A DNA stretch of 60,008 bases, from NCBI GenBank assembly GCA_021029095.1, contig JAJOHG010000154.1, positions 1 to 60,008 of the forward strand. Direction: 5' to 3'. Both the position numbers and the translations under genes were made by a program. The notes beneath the pieces were generated by a model. That model was given only the letters and a program-made list of their open reading frames with translations, was not told where the DNA came from and did no database searches. This DNA is from Phellopilus nigrolimitatus. Lineage: Eukaryota > Basidiomycota > Agaricomycetes > Hymenochaetales > Hymenochaetaceae. This document shows positions 9,793 through 20,877 of this stretch, one piece after another. Numbering within the stretch: the stretch's first letter is position 1; every line of letters starts with the position of its first letter.

Positions 9793-12778
9793 CTATATAA
9801 CCCAACGCCACTTCTTTCGAGCCCCCTCGTCTACCTTCTTGACCGCACTCTTGAGCAAAACCGTGTCCAAATTCCAGTCGACCTTCTCCTTCTCCGCATC
9901 TGCATAAAACTGCTTGATTAGACGCGCCGAGTCGCCCATATTTGCACTCGTAACCCATTCGCATTTTGACATAGAATAGCTAAACAAAGATAAGAAATTA
10001 GGCTTCTCAGACGACTTCCAGCTAAGTTTGCGGGTACTCACCCTTGCCATTTGATGAGCCAAAGGTATACTGTGTCGCCCGATACAGGATCCGGAAGCGT
10101 CGAATACGCTCTTCCCAGAATCTTCTCGACAACGAAAAAGTCCTTGATTTCATCAGATGCTTTTCCAGGCCAGTCACAATCTGGCCTGCGACAAATAGTG
10201 CTCGCGATATTCTTGTTGTGGAGCGCTAGTGTTAACATGAGTAAACACTTGCTTACTTTCGGAAATAATAAGAACTTACAATTATCGCTATTATTATTAA
10301 AGTGAGTGAGATGTGAAGAGAAATATGGGATGATTTTCTTCGTAAACAAATGCTCAAGACAGTACTATAAAACTCACATTAGAGTACATGGCGCGCAAAT
10401 GAATGTTTCCCCTTCATTAAGCCGGATATCATCGTGCTTGACTCCGACGCATCGGAAGTGATAGTATGAGTCGCAGCTATGAAATTTCTTAGTTAGTAAA
10501 AAGCAGCCACACTTCGAAGGTAACTGTACCCGTCGCATTGGATAAACTTAAATAGGCGATAAGTGTCAGCATTATGTAGATGAAATGAAGAGTATTCATT
10601 ACCTGTCTGTCGAAAACCTCGTCCACGGCTGTTTTTGCAGGCCACTCGCAAGACGCCAGCATTTCGGCCGCATGCAAGGGTACAATCCCAGTGTTGACCG
10701 ATTTTCGAGGCCGACCTTGCTTTTTCAGGCTCTTTGAGCTGCCTGAACCACTTGCAACGACTCCGATATCAAGAGAACGTTTGCTCTGCTTCTGCGAATC
10801 CTTGTCCATAAAAGATTCAAGGGCCTCTCCAACACTAAAACTCTGATTTTGAGTGCTCGGTACTCCGAGCTTAATACGCGGCTTTGACGAAGAAGCCACA
10901 GCATCTGATTTTGTCCGACTGGCCTTTGGCCTGGCGCGGAAGCACGGGCCTTTGAGCTTGTACAGGTGTCTGTTAAGCGATTCAATATGAGCATAAGCAC
11001 GGCCACATCCCGTATTCGGACACTTGAACTTCTGATGGACGACAATGTTATGCTTGAGCACTGGAACCTCCGTAGGCTCGGTAGTACAGTTGATGAGACT
11101 ACCGAGTGGCACGGCAGGAGATGATGAATTAGAATCAAGCCCCGAATCTGAACGACTGCCGTTCAAAGCTATTTCTTGTCCGTCGCCACTCTCATCGTCA
11201 TCGTCGTTGTCGTTATCCTCTTCCTCCTCTGCTTCATCCAAGGGAGTAAGCGGCGATGGAGGGAGGGAAGGGTCGAGGGTCTGACTTAAATCTCCTGTCT
11301 CTATACGAAGAGACGCCGTTTCCTTGAACTTTTTCGGTTCGGTATTGGCGGCCCACTGGTCCTCCGCTTTTCTTTTCATGGGATGATCGGCTGGAGGTGA
11401 AACAGACTTCTCGACAGACGGGGGAGGGGATATGAGCTGTGTGGTTAGATTCCCTTCGTTGCTCGAGAATGGGCTATTTACAAGCGTAGTCGCCGAAATA
11501 TTCCCAGAGGATGGACCATCCTCATGTCGCGTATCATCAAGCTCACTGAAATCGAGAACCGGCGAGAAGGACTCGAGACCCGCAGAAGAGCTAAGTGCTG
11601 TTTGCATGGAATCCACGTTCGCTTGAACAGCTGCTGTGTCAAAACAAGTAAACGAGAGGTATCAAGAACTCACTAGGGACAAAGTCCTCTTTGGCCTTCG
11701 AAGCGACGGATGTTAATGGACGATCCACAATCGCATCTGTGTCAAGCCCGAAAGATCAGAAGGTAGCTTTAAATAAATACATATACCTCCTTGATACCCA
11801 CTTTTTGTTCTCGGGAATGAAGCGGCATGAATCGAGATACGACGCGCCATCACATCGTCGTCCACGTTGCTCGTTTCAGCGTCACCTTATAAGTATTGTG
11901 AGCATATCGAAATTAACCAAAAAAGATTATGAATTCTTACGAAGCGCACTCGTAAGTATATTTAACTTGCTTGAGATCGCGTGCGTACGTCGACATTGGC
12001 TCTTGAAGGCCCGATCGATGCGGGAATACGCCAGGTCAATATATCCAACTAGGCATTGGGTGCCTTCCCGTGCCTCATCGCGCGAATCATGAACAACTTT
12101 TCCAAGCTGATTGAGCATCTCGTTGTACTGGGCAAACTGCTTTGTTGTCTGTGATATGAGCTCGGCTATAGCCCTTTCAAGAGCCCTGTCCGAAGAGACC
12201 AGAATGGCTAATGTAGACGAGACCGAAGAGACTCGATCCTCGAGAGAACCCAAACGTACTTCGACAGAATTGATGGTGTCCTGGAGTTGGCGAAGAGATA
12301 TATTACGTGTCGATGCATCGTCGAAGCGCGAAGAGAGCGTAGATAGAGGTGCATCTGAGACGCTGCTTGCAAGTATATCCTTCCCCTTCTCTTGTTCCGC
12401 TAAAGCTGCTTTCACACCGTCCGTGACCGCACCCGTTATTGCATCTCTCAGGTCGTCACCAAACGAGTCCAGACGACTGGCGACACGCTGCTCGCGCACG
12501 AACTCCGCACTTTCAATCCTTGCCAGTTTCTCCCCAACGCCGCGCTCGAACATCTGGAGACGCTCCTGGAGACCACCGATGGTACTGTTGTTAAATTTGC
12601 TGAGGAATAGGGCGAAGTCGTTCAAGCGTGCCTCCATGCGTTGCTCTTGCGCTACGAGCTGCTTGTCGACTTCCTGGGATTGCACAGAAACAGCTGCGCG
12701 TTGCGCGATAGGCGCGAGCAAAGGAGCGTTTACTCGTGATGGAAGACCCGATGCCGATGGGAGAGACGGGGACGACAT
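9793..12778 (-). CDS. coiled-coil, PHD-like and chromodomain protein (chromatin reader)
   Basis: Predicted 841 aa. Exons in transcript order: 12778-11941, 11885-11787, 11736-11674, 11633-10603, 10546-10530 (17 nt), 10476-10378, 10287-10280 (8 nt), 10225-10042 and 9979-9793; they sum to 2526 nt and all phases agree. The first 280 residues are coiled-coil-like. A low-complexity region follows, then a C2HC finger (CPNTGCGRAYAHIESLNRH). The PHD-like part reads QCDGCDSYYHFRC then FICAPC; the usual first Cys pair is not visible. A chromodomain is split by the last intron (DFFVVEKILGRAY, VYLWLIKWQG, then KCEWVTSANMG). A C-x-WP-x-K-x3-DE motif occurs before the PHD and again before the chromodomain. 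Chromodomains and PHD fingers generally read modified histone tails; a chromatin role is inferred from these domains. The start is the ATG giving MSSPSLPSAS; in-frame ATGs lie upstream. Confidence 0.83.
10280..10287 (-). other. 8-nt microexon between PHD-like region and chromodomain
   Basis: Minus-strand CGATAATT sits between a ...taatag acceptor and a perfect gtaagt donor. Including it is the only way I found to keep the frame from FICAPCTL into the next exon (LHNKNIASTICRRPDC). Confidence 0.65.
10530..10546 (-). other. 17-nt microexon of the PHD-like region
   Basis: Flanked by ...taag acceptor and gtacag donor on the minus strand. It encodes FIQCDG with a split last codon, and places the third and fourth PHD cysteines in frame with the next exon. 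Confidence 0.65.
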
Positions 12779-14766
12779 GAGGAGATGAAAATCCGCAAGA
12801 TCGCAGATGTGAACTCGCGACGGAGCGTAATTAGCGTGTCCGTGTATGGTAGACATACGCGCCTGCTTGACACAACATGCATAAACAGAAAGAAGTATCA
12901 CTATGCTAAGGTAAGAAATTGACGGTCGCAAATGACCACGCGGAAGTCTTGTGATAAATAATTAATCTCTATAGCAGATTCGGAGGCAATGGAGAAGAAA
13001 TCCAATTGTGCACTGTCATGAAGTATTTGACTTTATAAGAGATTTGCAAGTAATCTCAAACAGCTTGGGTGATCGGTATGGCTTGGGACCTGATGAACGC
13101 ACACTAGCCTCTGTGACCAGCCTCTGTAGGACGACAACCCAGCCAGAACAAGACGACATCGAAGACAGCCAGTAAGAGAGGAAAACACCCGTATGATTTT
13201 CTATTGATCGCGTACACCTTCAGCAAGTTTCCATGTGGCTGATTCGCGTTGGCCTCCTTGTTCTCATGTAGCTCTATAGGCCCTCCAGACTCGGCGGATT
13301 TTTTTTTCGCTGTGGAGGTAGTTTAAACTCGGGCATGGAGGCGCAGAGCCCACCGCCGGGTCACTCTCGAACTTAGCGATGACGGAGTCGGCATCGACGT
13401 CGGGAAAACCGAGAACGGGACAATCGTCTCTGGAACTTCTGAAATTCCCCTCGTGCAATAGCTGACGCACCTGCGTCCCTCACCAACTCCTCTTGTAGGA
13501 CAAGAGAGTGACTCATTGGCATCGCGCGTGTTAAATGATGAAACTCTGTATAGAAATCCGCACAAAAGCCGGGAAAGGGTGAAGAACGCGGAAATGGACT
13601 CGGATTGGAAAATCTGCCTCCCTTTTCGTTTCCGTGTCACCTTAAAGATTCGAGGTCTCCCTTGTCATTGGTTTCTTCGCCGGACCTGATGTGTGGTACT
13701 GTGCGCCAGGTGAGTCAGGACGAGCAGCCGACACAAAGCAAGAGGTTTACATACAGTAAAAAATGGAATTTCTCGTAGCAATTGAGATGGGTTAATCTTG
13801 TCGGAACCATGCTCCGTCCTTTTTCATCGTCGTATCAATTCTAAAGAAGTCCTGTATAAGATCTCCCTCCAATTGAGGTGCACTTGCTCGATTCCTGATA
13901 ATGTAAGTGTGTAGGTCGAAATGCCAGAAATGTAGCAGCTTCAGACAAGGGACTTGTCTAAATGCCAGCGCACGGATTTCATGTACCTCCAATTCGTGTT
14001 ATTACAGCATCGCGCTTCACTGTCATAGTGAAACAATCCTAAGAGATGACAGAATGAAAGCTTTCCTAAGATTTCTGTAGCTCTCCGATTGGAAGGCTTA
14101 GCTTTTAGTAGATGGAACGAGGTACTTAACGCATCGACAAGCGCAACGCTTCCTTCCTTCTGCGAATTTCTGGCTATACTCGTAGCACGAGGACTGGGAA
14201 GGTGGATTAGATAGCTACCACGCCACGATCGTTGTATCTCGTTCAGAAGCACTGCCGAATAGCAAATGGTTCCAAGTCAAAGCATTCCGAGATTAGGCAT
14301 AAGACATAGCCAGAGGCAAAAGCGTGCCAAAATTTCCGGAACCGTCAAAACCAGATTTGAGCGCTGAGCTTTGGTAAGCAATTAATGGGCTGAGCCAAAG
14401 CTGAACACGTGACTTTCTGCGATAAGTAACATATGCGATCTTGAAGAACCAATTATGTAAAAATACAACTTACAAGAACTTGAGGTCGTTCAGCACCAGC
14501 GGCCGTCGTTCAGATAAGTACAGCGACTGGGATTGTGACGGTAAGATCCCGTCCCTCAACTTAGGCGGTAGCTCAACAAAGCTTACATCACGTATTGAGT
14601 CAGCGGCTTTGCTCATCGTGTGTCCTCGACGTCGTTGCGTCTAGCATGTTCTATGGCCTTTACCAATTTATAGTCGAGCTTTCATCTTGTACGCAGCACT
14701 GCGGAACTGTGTCGGATCTTGGATAATATTTGACAGTCCTCGACGCAAGCAAGCAAGTACCGATTC
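12779..14766. other. 2 kb divergent intergenic region
   Basis: Between two divergent genes. A minus-strand stretch near 13264-13470 reads VLGFPDVDADSVIAKFES with gene-like codons, but it lacks an ATG, is closed upstream by a stop and matches nothing I recognise; it could be a gene remnant. Otherwise nothing supportable. Confidence 0.4.
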
Positions 14767-16671
14767 ATGGCAGAATTTTTGGGAGGAATGCCTCTGCTCA
14801 GTGGGCCACCGCCTGAGCTTGAATACGACGCACGCGCTGAGATGTCCTGCAGGAGATGCGACAAGGAGTTCATTCGTATTTTCACTCCAGGACGGAGGTG
14901 TAATCACTGTGGTGTGTGCTGTTGTTCATGTTGAGCTTTACGATTTACGGGACAAACCTTCATCTGTAGGATACTCATATTGTCACTCTTGTACGGACTA
15001 CCAAGCCCTCATGCCTCGCCCTCGCCATGCACCAGGTTCAGGCTATGATCCGTTGCCCGTTTGTGCTTTCTGTATTCAATATCTTACGAGTATGCGGTCC
15101 CTTCACGACGCCGCCACATAAGTACCATTGCGCTCATCACCTGCATGTCTAGTTACGGCCGGAGGGAAGAGCTATTTACGATCGCAGTCTCTAGCGAATC
15201 TGAAGAACTACATGCAAGCATATAACTTACGGATGGGTGCAGAGGTGTTGGAGAAGGACGACGTGATCAATGCCATCATCGCTGCTCGGGTGCGTTTGTT
15301 TCCAGGTAGTATCTTCCCTCCGCCTTTTAACCGTCATACCGAAGAATTCGAATGGCTGTTTACCACGGATCAATGAGAATTATTACAGGAAGTATACAGT
15401 ACCTAATGGACAAACAGAACGTCCTCGCGGCCTGTTTTCGAGCCGAGAGAGGACACGAACCGCTCCCCGTCAGAATTTAGATCCGCGAGCACCTTGGACG
15501 CGGACCGATAACTTTGCCCGTCCCGATCTGCAATCTGGTCAACCACGGCCACCTCAAGGACAACGTCCGCGGCAACAACAGTCCTCCCAAACAGAAACTC
15601 AAAACCATTATGCTGCGCCTCCTGGACCACCACCACCTTATACCCCGTATAATCCATCTCAGCGAACTTCAACACCTGATTACTCTGCAGCCAGAACTGG
15701 GACCGACAGGCAGCGTCAATCTGAACGTGGTACTGATACTGCTCGTGAAACGCCGCGTAGCGCCCCTCGAAGTCGCACAACATCAACGTCAAATCTCAAT
15801 GCGAACGCAGACTCAAGCGCCCGTTCGGCTTCGTCGTCCAATAACACTACTCGCTCGCCGCCCTCGCCGCCAGAACCCTCATTAGATGAATTACTCGCAA
15901 TGCAGGATACGGCCATCGCCGCGCTCAGCGTGGGCAACCTGAAAGCGGTACTCGCGCGTAACCACGTCCCCTCTGGCCATGTACTGGAGAAGAGTGAACT
16001 CGTCGCGCGTGTGTCTGTGCTGGTCGCGATCGAGCGCCGGGAGCGTGCGCGCATGGAAGCGGTGCACGAGCGTGAAGAGTGGGAGGCGCAAGAGCGCGAA
16101 TGGGCTGCACGCGAAAGGGAACGCTCGGCAAGGGAGAGGGAACGAGAAGCTAGAGAGAGGGAGGCACGTGAAAGAGGGGAACGGGAGCGTAGGCGCCGCA
16201 GGGAGGCGTACCGCGCAACGGTAGAGAGCGCAAGCGAGAGCGGCGGGGACGGCGATGACACCCACGAGCCTGCTCCTAGACCAGAATCGGCGCCGGAGCA
16301 ACCACACTCAAGGCATTCCCGTCCTCCTTCCTCTCCGTCTCCTGATGTGTACGAAAATATACCGCGTCCCACAAGCACTAGTCAGCCCGATCCACCTATA
16401 CAGCCGCGCCCGGAGCGCAGTGGGCTTTGCGTCGTGTGCCAAGACGAGGAAGCAAACATGGTCATTATTGATTGCGGGTGAGCTTTTTTATCTACATTCA
16501 ACCTATTTACTCTGTTTCTAGTGTTCACGCTTTCCCTATTAAAAAATTGGCAGTCATCTTGCTCTATGCCGCGCGTGCGCCGATCTTATCTGGTCATCCT
16601 CTCGTGAATGTCCGCTGTGTCGGACACGGATTGTCACTGAGTCTCGTCTGCTTCGCGTTTTCAGGACGTAG
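14767..16671 (+). CDS. CARP-like E3 ubiquitin ligase (FYVE-like, two SAP, RING)
   Basis: Predicted 550 aa; exons 14767-14911, 14970-15089, 15153-15289, 15345-16477 and 16554-16671, phases consistent. Order: a FYVE-like zinc finger at about residues 25-90 (CRRCDKEF, GRRCNHCGYSYCHSC, CAFC); a first SAP-like motif about 94-133 (SLANLKNYMQAYNL); a low-complexity Pro/Ser/Arg segment; a second SAP-like motif about 317-350 (LSVGNLKAVLARNHV); a strongly charged Arg/Glu helix; and a RING from about 497 (CVVCQDEEAN, CGHLALCRAC, ECPLC) ending RVFRT. This order, the H-x3-C spacing of the RING and the VFR tail match the RNF34/RFFL (CARP) family, which ubiquitinates proteins at endosomes and plasma membrane. 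The FYVE part lacks the usual RHHCR core, so PI3P binding is uncertain. Substrate unknown. Confidence 0.85.
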
Positions 16672-17383
16672 GATCCTTCGAGATAATGTCATCGGTCGGA
16701 CTCATTGATCGGGTGGTCTGGAACTTTCATTTACTGGGTTTCTTTTACTCACCTCGTAAGAAGCTAGCTCGCACTTTCCGCAAATGTATATTTGGGTTGC
16801 CACGCTTTTCTTCCTTTTCTTTTCTTTTTGTAGTGCATCTGGAGAGTATCGATGTCACCGAGTACATTGAAGTTGCTTGCTTGTATATACAGTTACACGA
16901 CCAATCACGCCATTGCAAATTTAAGGGATATCGAAGGCTTATATTACCGTCGATTTTGCAGACCTCTCTAATTACACATAACAGTGACACTATAACCAGA
17001 GTAAAAACGAATGAACGCAAACGAATATAATAAGTTCGCAAAAGAAACCAATGATGAAAGAAAGCATGGGCATAGGTGCGAGGAGAGAGATCAAGGTCAA
17101 AGAAAAATACGACGTCATGCACATGAAGGACGGCACTCTAGACATTTGGGGGGGATGGGGTAGGGGGAGGGGATACCGGAGATCGGTTGCAAACCAAAGT
17201 CAAATGTTCTGAGGCAAAGCTTCGAAGAAGAGTCCGTTCGGAGTGGTCGCACTGACGCTTCCGTAGTAAAGTAGGTTGACAACCTTTGCCTATAGCAACC
17301 AGAAAGAATCTCCCTTAAAAAGATATTCTAGATTCATTTCTGGAAACGTGAAAGAAAGCAAGAAAAATAAATAGAAAAAGAAA
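16672..17383. other. intergenic between convergent genes
   Basis: 712 bases between two stop codons, presumably 3' UTRs. A G-rich stretch lies near 17149-17172. No gene seen. Confidence 0.5.
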
Positions 17384-19857
17384 TCAGTAAAGTCGAAGGG
17401 GCACCTGCCCCTTGAACTCGGCATTGTCGTAAATGACTGATATATGGAGGAAGTACTGCATGCAGCGTCAGTATCTATGCTGTTCTTCAATTTGTTTTTG
17501 AGACACTAACCTCGATGGACAGTGTTTTCCATTTCACTGATGGGAACCAATCGCGCTGCAGCGGTATCTGGCCTTTGTACAGACCATCGGGAAGGGCACC
17601 GACCGTCTCGAGCGACGGATGTGAACCCGGCTGTGGCTCTCGGCCTTTCGGTCGCTTGGGGAAACCGACCGATACGTCCGTATGCAGCGTCCGCGAGTCC
17701 GTCAGACGCGTCTCCGCGCGGCGACTTGCCACGTTCGCTTCCTTTACCTCATTCGGAAGGTTAGGGACCGAACGCGGAACTCTTAATTCATGAGCCGCTG
17801 GCCGCGTAGGCTGAAGAGTATTGGCACGCGGTCGCGTCTGCAGTGGGGGTGACGGTGACTGGGACGGTGTAAGCGTCGAGGGGCCAGAGTCAGACTCCTG
17901 CGGAAGGCGTGGAAGGGGCTTCTGCGCGAGGTGCCAGACGGGCGGTTCGGAAGGTGAGCTCTCGCCGTCACGGTCCTGGTCAGGGTCGGCTCGCGAAAAG
18001 CGGAAGGCGCTCAAAATTGGGGGTGCGCTCTTCGCGACACGTTTAAGTAGCCGCGCGCGCTGACCATTTACCAGTGGAGATATAGGCGAAAAGGACGAGG
18101 CGGAGCGAGTTTGTTGGGAGTCGGGACCATGCCTAGAAATAGTGGCTGGCGAGGTGTCGAGCCGAATCCCATGCATATTTCTTTTGTCGCTCTCAGTAGA
18201 AGGGATAAATGGTTTTTGTGTCGCGCCGATGTCCCCCTTCCATGGTTCCGGGCATATCGGGATACTGGGTAGGTTGCGGTCGGGCTTGTCAAATCCCACG
18301 CGTCTAACGAGGGATACGGCTATGGTTGCATCCGCCATAATCTCCGCTGCGAGCACACGTGAACGTGGCTTTGTGGTGAAAACCACGAAGTAAGGAATGG
18401 AAGATTTGCGAGAGAATGTGGTTGGGTCGGGTATTGTGACCTACGGATATTCATGAGGAAAACAAATGCAACAGTCGGATAAACCAAACTTACAGCACAA
18501 TCTACGGGCATCTTGCTGATACTTCCAAGAGGTACTTCTGACCACGATTCCGAATTGAGTCCATCGAATGAGAGGAAGTCCGTGTCCGACTGAAAAAGAA
18601 CCGGTGTTTCAAGCCTGAACCGAGATAATCAGAACCCGAACGGTGCGCCATTTATTTTAGAAGATCACGGAGGCAAGTGTGATTCGTGAAGAAAGAGAAA
18701 AATTTGACCACTATGGGAGAAAAAGGAAAGGCATGGGTAGATGGAATTGTGCCAAATAAAATACGACGCATTACTCCCGAAAAAAAAAAAAAGAATGCTT
18801 ACTGAGCCTGTGAACCGCTTCCGTCAAGCGCTTCCCACAGCGTACGAATTTTGTACCTGACGTCAGCGTTCTCTGAATAGACTCGCCCTCGGACGCCCGA
18901 GGACACCACATTGGACGACGAGAACGACGAAGGAAGCTCATCAGACGCATTCAAGGCCTTGGGAAGTTCAAAACCAAAGTTAAACATTTTGGGTGATCCT
19001 GGCGGCGACGAATGCAATGTGTCAGACATCTCAGACCATGTAGCGCTTGAAGGCGTCGACGAGAGATCAGACGAGGAACATGACGAGGGAGGAGAAAAAG
19101 TCAAGGCGGAGTATGATCGACCGTGTCCATTGTTTTCGCTATTACCGATGGACAGTTCGGTCTCCATCGAATGCGCCCTTTTGAGGCTCGGGCGGAGGAT
19201 GCGCTCACTTGACGTGACACGTCGGATGGTGTTCATGGCAGACCGCAACCTGGGGCGCTTAGATGGCTCGGATGAAGATGCGGTAGACAGTGGGATCACC
19301 ACGGAATCCTGGTAAAAGACGTGCCGGTGTTTTCCCGGGGTGATCTGGGCCGGTCCTGCCTTCGTCGCAGACATTGGCGAGACATATTCGAATATGCCCT
19401 CAATCTACACTTTGAAATTTCATTAGCTCACGACAAATTCTGGATTTCAAGAGATACGCACGGTTATCGTGAGTCGTCCGCACTCCGCTGCGCAGTTTTG
19501 CGGGTCTAGAGCAACAATTCCCTTGACATGGTCGTGATCACCAAACACAGGTAACGAGATATCTTTGCCATCCGGCCTGCGAAGGACGCGTACAGACGGA
19601 CTCTTGATCGTCAAAGTCAACTCGTTGGTCCTAAGCAAAGCGGAATTAGAGCCCCGTTCATCTTCATAGGAAGAATTGACCCACTTGAATACAGAGCTTT
19701 TGGGGCACTTCGCATTCTCCGCAAAGTGCATTCCCCTGTAACTCGACGGCGGTGCCGTCGAAGATACCTGAGACGCAAACATCTTCATGCAGCCCACGCC
19801 CGGGGCGACAGAATCTTGAGAAAGGGTTCTATGTCTGACATGACGAGGAGGCGCCAT
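17384..19857 (-). CDS. arrestin-like protein
   Basis: Predicted 706 aa; exons 19857-19462, 19404-18803, 18614-18494, 18440-17511 and 17455-17384 sum to 2121 nt and keep phase. The N-terminal part has beta-sandwich features of an arrestin N domain: LTLTIKSPSVRVL, VKGIVALDP, RLTITIEGIFEY, GKHRHVFYQDSVVIPL. A Ser-rich insert follows, then IPDPTTFSRKSSIPYFVVF and, after a Pro/Ser-rich segment, a C-terminal sandwich strand region (WKTLSIEYFLHISVIYDN) ending VPLRLY. Arrestin-related proteins in fungi recruit Rsp5-type ligases to plasma-membrane cargo. I see no clear PPxY motif in what I read, so an adaptor role is only suggested by the fold. The last exon encodes just 23 residues. Confidence 0.75.
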
Positions 19858-20133
19858 GGCTTGCAAAGATTTCAACTGTCTCCAGAATGTAGCAAAAGTA
19901 GTTGCCCAGTTCCGCTCCCGAGCAAAAGAGCTAGCAGGACACAAAAAAAACGAAACGAAAGTATTGAAAAGAGAGACAGACGGCGAAAAGGGGCAGGAAC
20001 GAAAGCATGAGTTAGTCAAGCCATTTATTCCTTCGCACAACTTCTCGTTTCCGACCTTCGCTCGGCTGGACCCCAAAGCCCGCGCATTCTATGATCATCA
20101 CCCAACGGTAGAACTTCGAAGCATAACACGTGT

Positions 20134-20174
20134 ACTTTCGACCAGTACACTTTCGACCAGTACGCTCTCGACCC
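20134..20174. repeat. 15-bp tandem repeat
   Basis: Two exact copies of actttcgaccagtac followed by a degenerate third copy. Confidence 0.8.
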
Positions 20175-20849
20175 TTAGGTGCGTTTTCTGGACCTATCCG
20201 CTTAGGAGCCGGCCTCTCAAATGGATGATCAGCGAAATGGAGCGCGTCCGATTCCTCTCTTCTGATGTTGATAGGCTGGATGTTGCAGAGTATCTAGAAG
20301 ACAGAAAAGGATGTGACGAATGAAGCCGTACCCGAGTTCGCTATTCCATTCTTCCGGGCCCGTCTCAGGTAAGCAGTAGGTAGGCACAGGTATATTCGTT
20401 CATATATATTTTTGTAGTCATAGAGACAATTCCGTTCAAGTATGTATTATTGAAATTAGGTTGTGAACTCTCGTTCAGGCAATTTTTAACTATGAAGGCT
20501 GAGCGCTGAAGAAGTGGTGGGAGGCATGTTAATTGTTTCCGCTTGTTGAACCATGCGATTTGAATACGCACAGAACTGCGGCAGCAAAGATCGCGAGACC
20601 ATCCATTCATCTTCTGGCATTTCGCGAATATGTACGGACGACATTTTCCGACCATCAAAAATAATTTCAAATTATGAACTGATAGTAACACGGACGACGT
20701 TAGTAATTATGAGCGTTCCGAGTGATCTCATAGTAGATTTTGCTCCAATAGGCTCGGTAAACGTTCGTGGAATACCAACGGTCCGTGGTGGTTGGCATTG
20801 CGAACGATACCACAACCGAAAGAAATGCAATGGAAATCAACCTGCAACG

Positions 20850-20877
20850 GCGGCCTTTTCTCTTGAGAAAAGGCCGC
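20850..20877. repeat. 13-bp perfect inverted repeat with 2-bp spacer
   Basis: gcggccttttctc and its exact reverse complement are separated by tt. It would form a tight hairpin in RNA or a cruciform in DNA. No flanking gene explains it. Confidence 0.85.

Noticed and set aside
13264..13640. Two overlapping minus-strand frames, one with gene-like codons
   Set aside because: No ATG for the better frame, a stop just upstream, and no family match; possibly a remnant but not a supportable gene.
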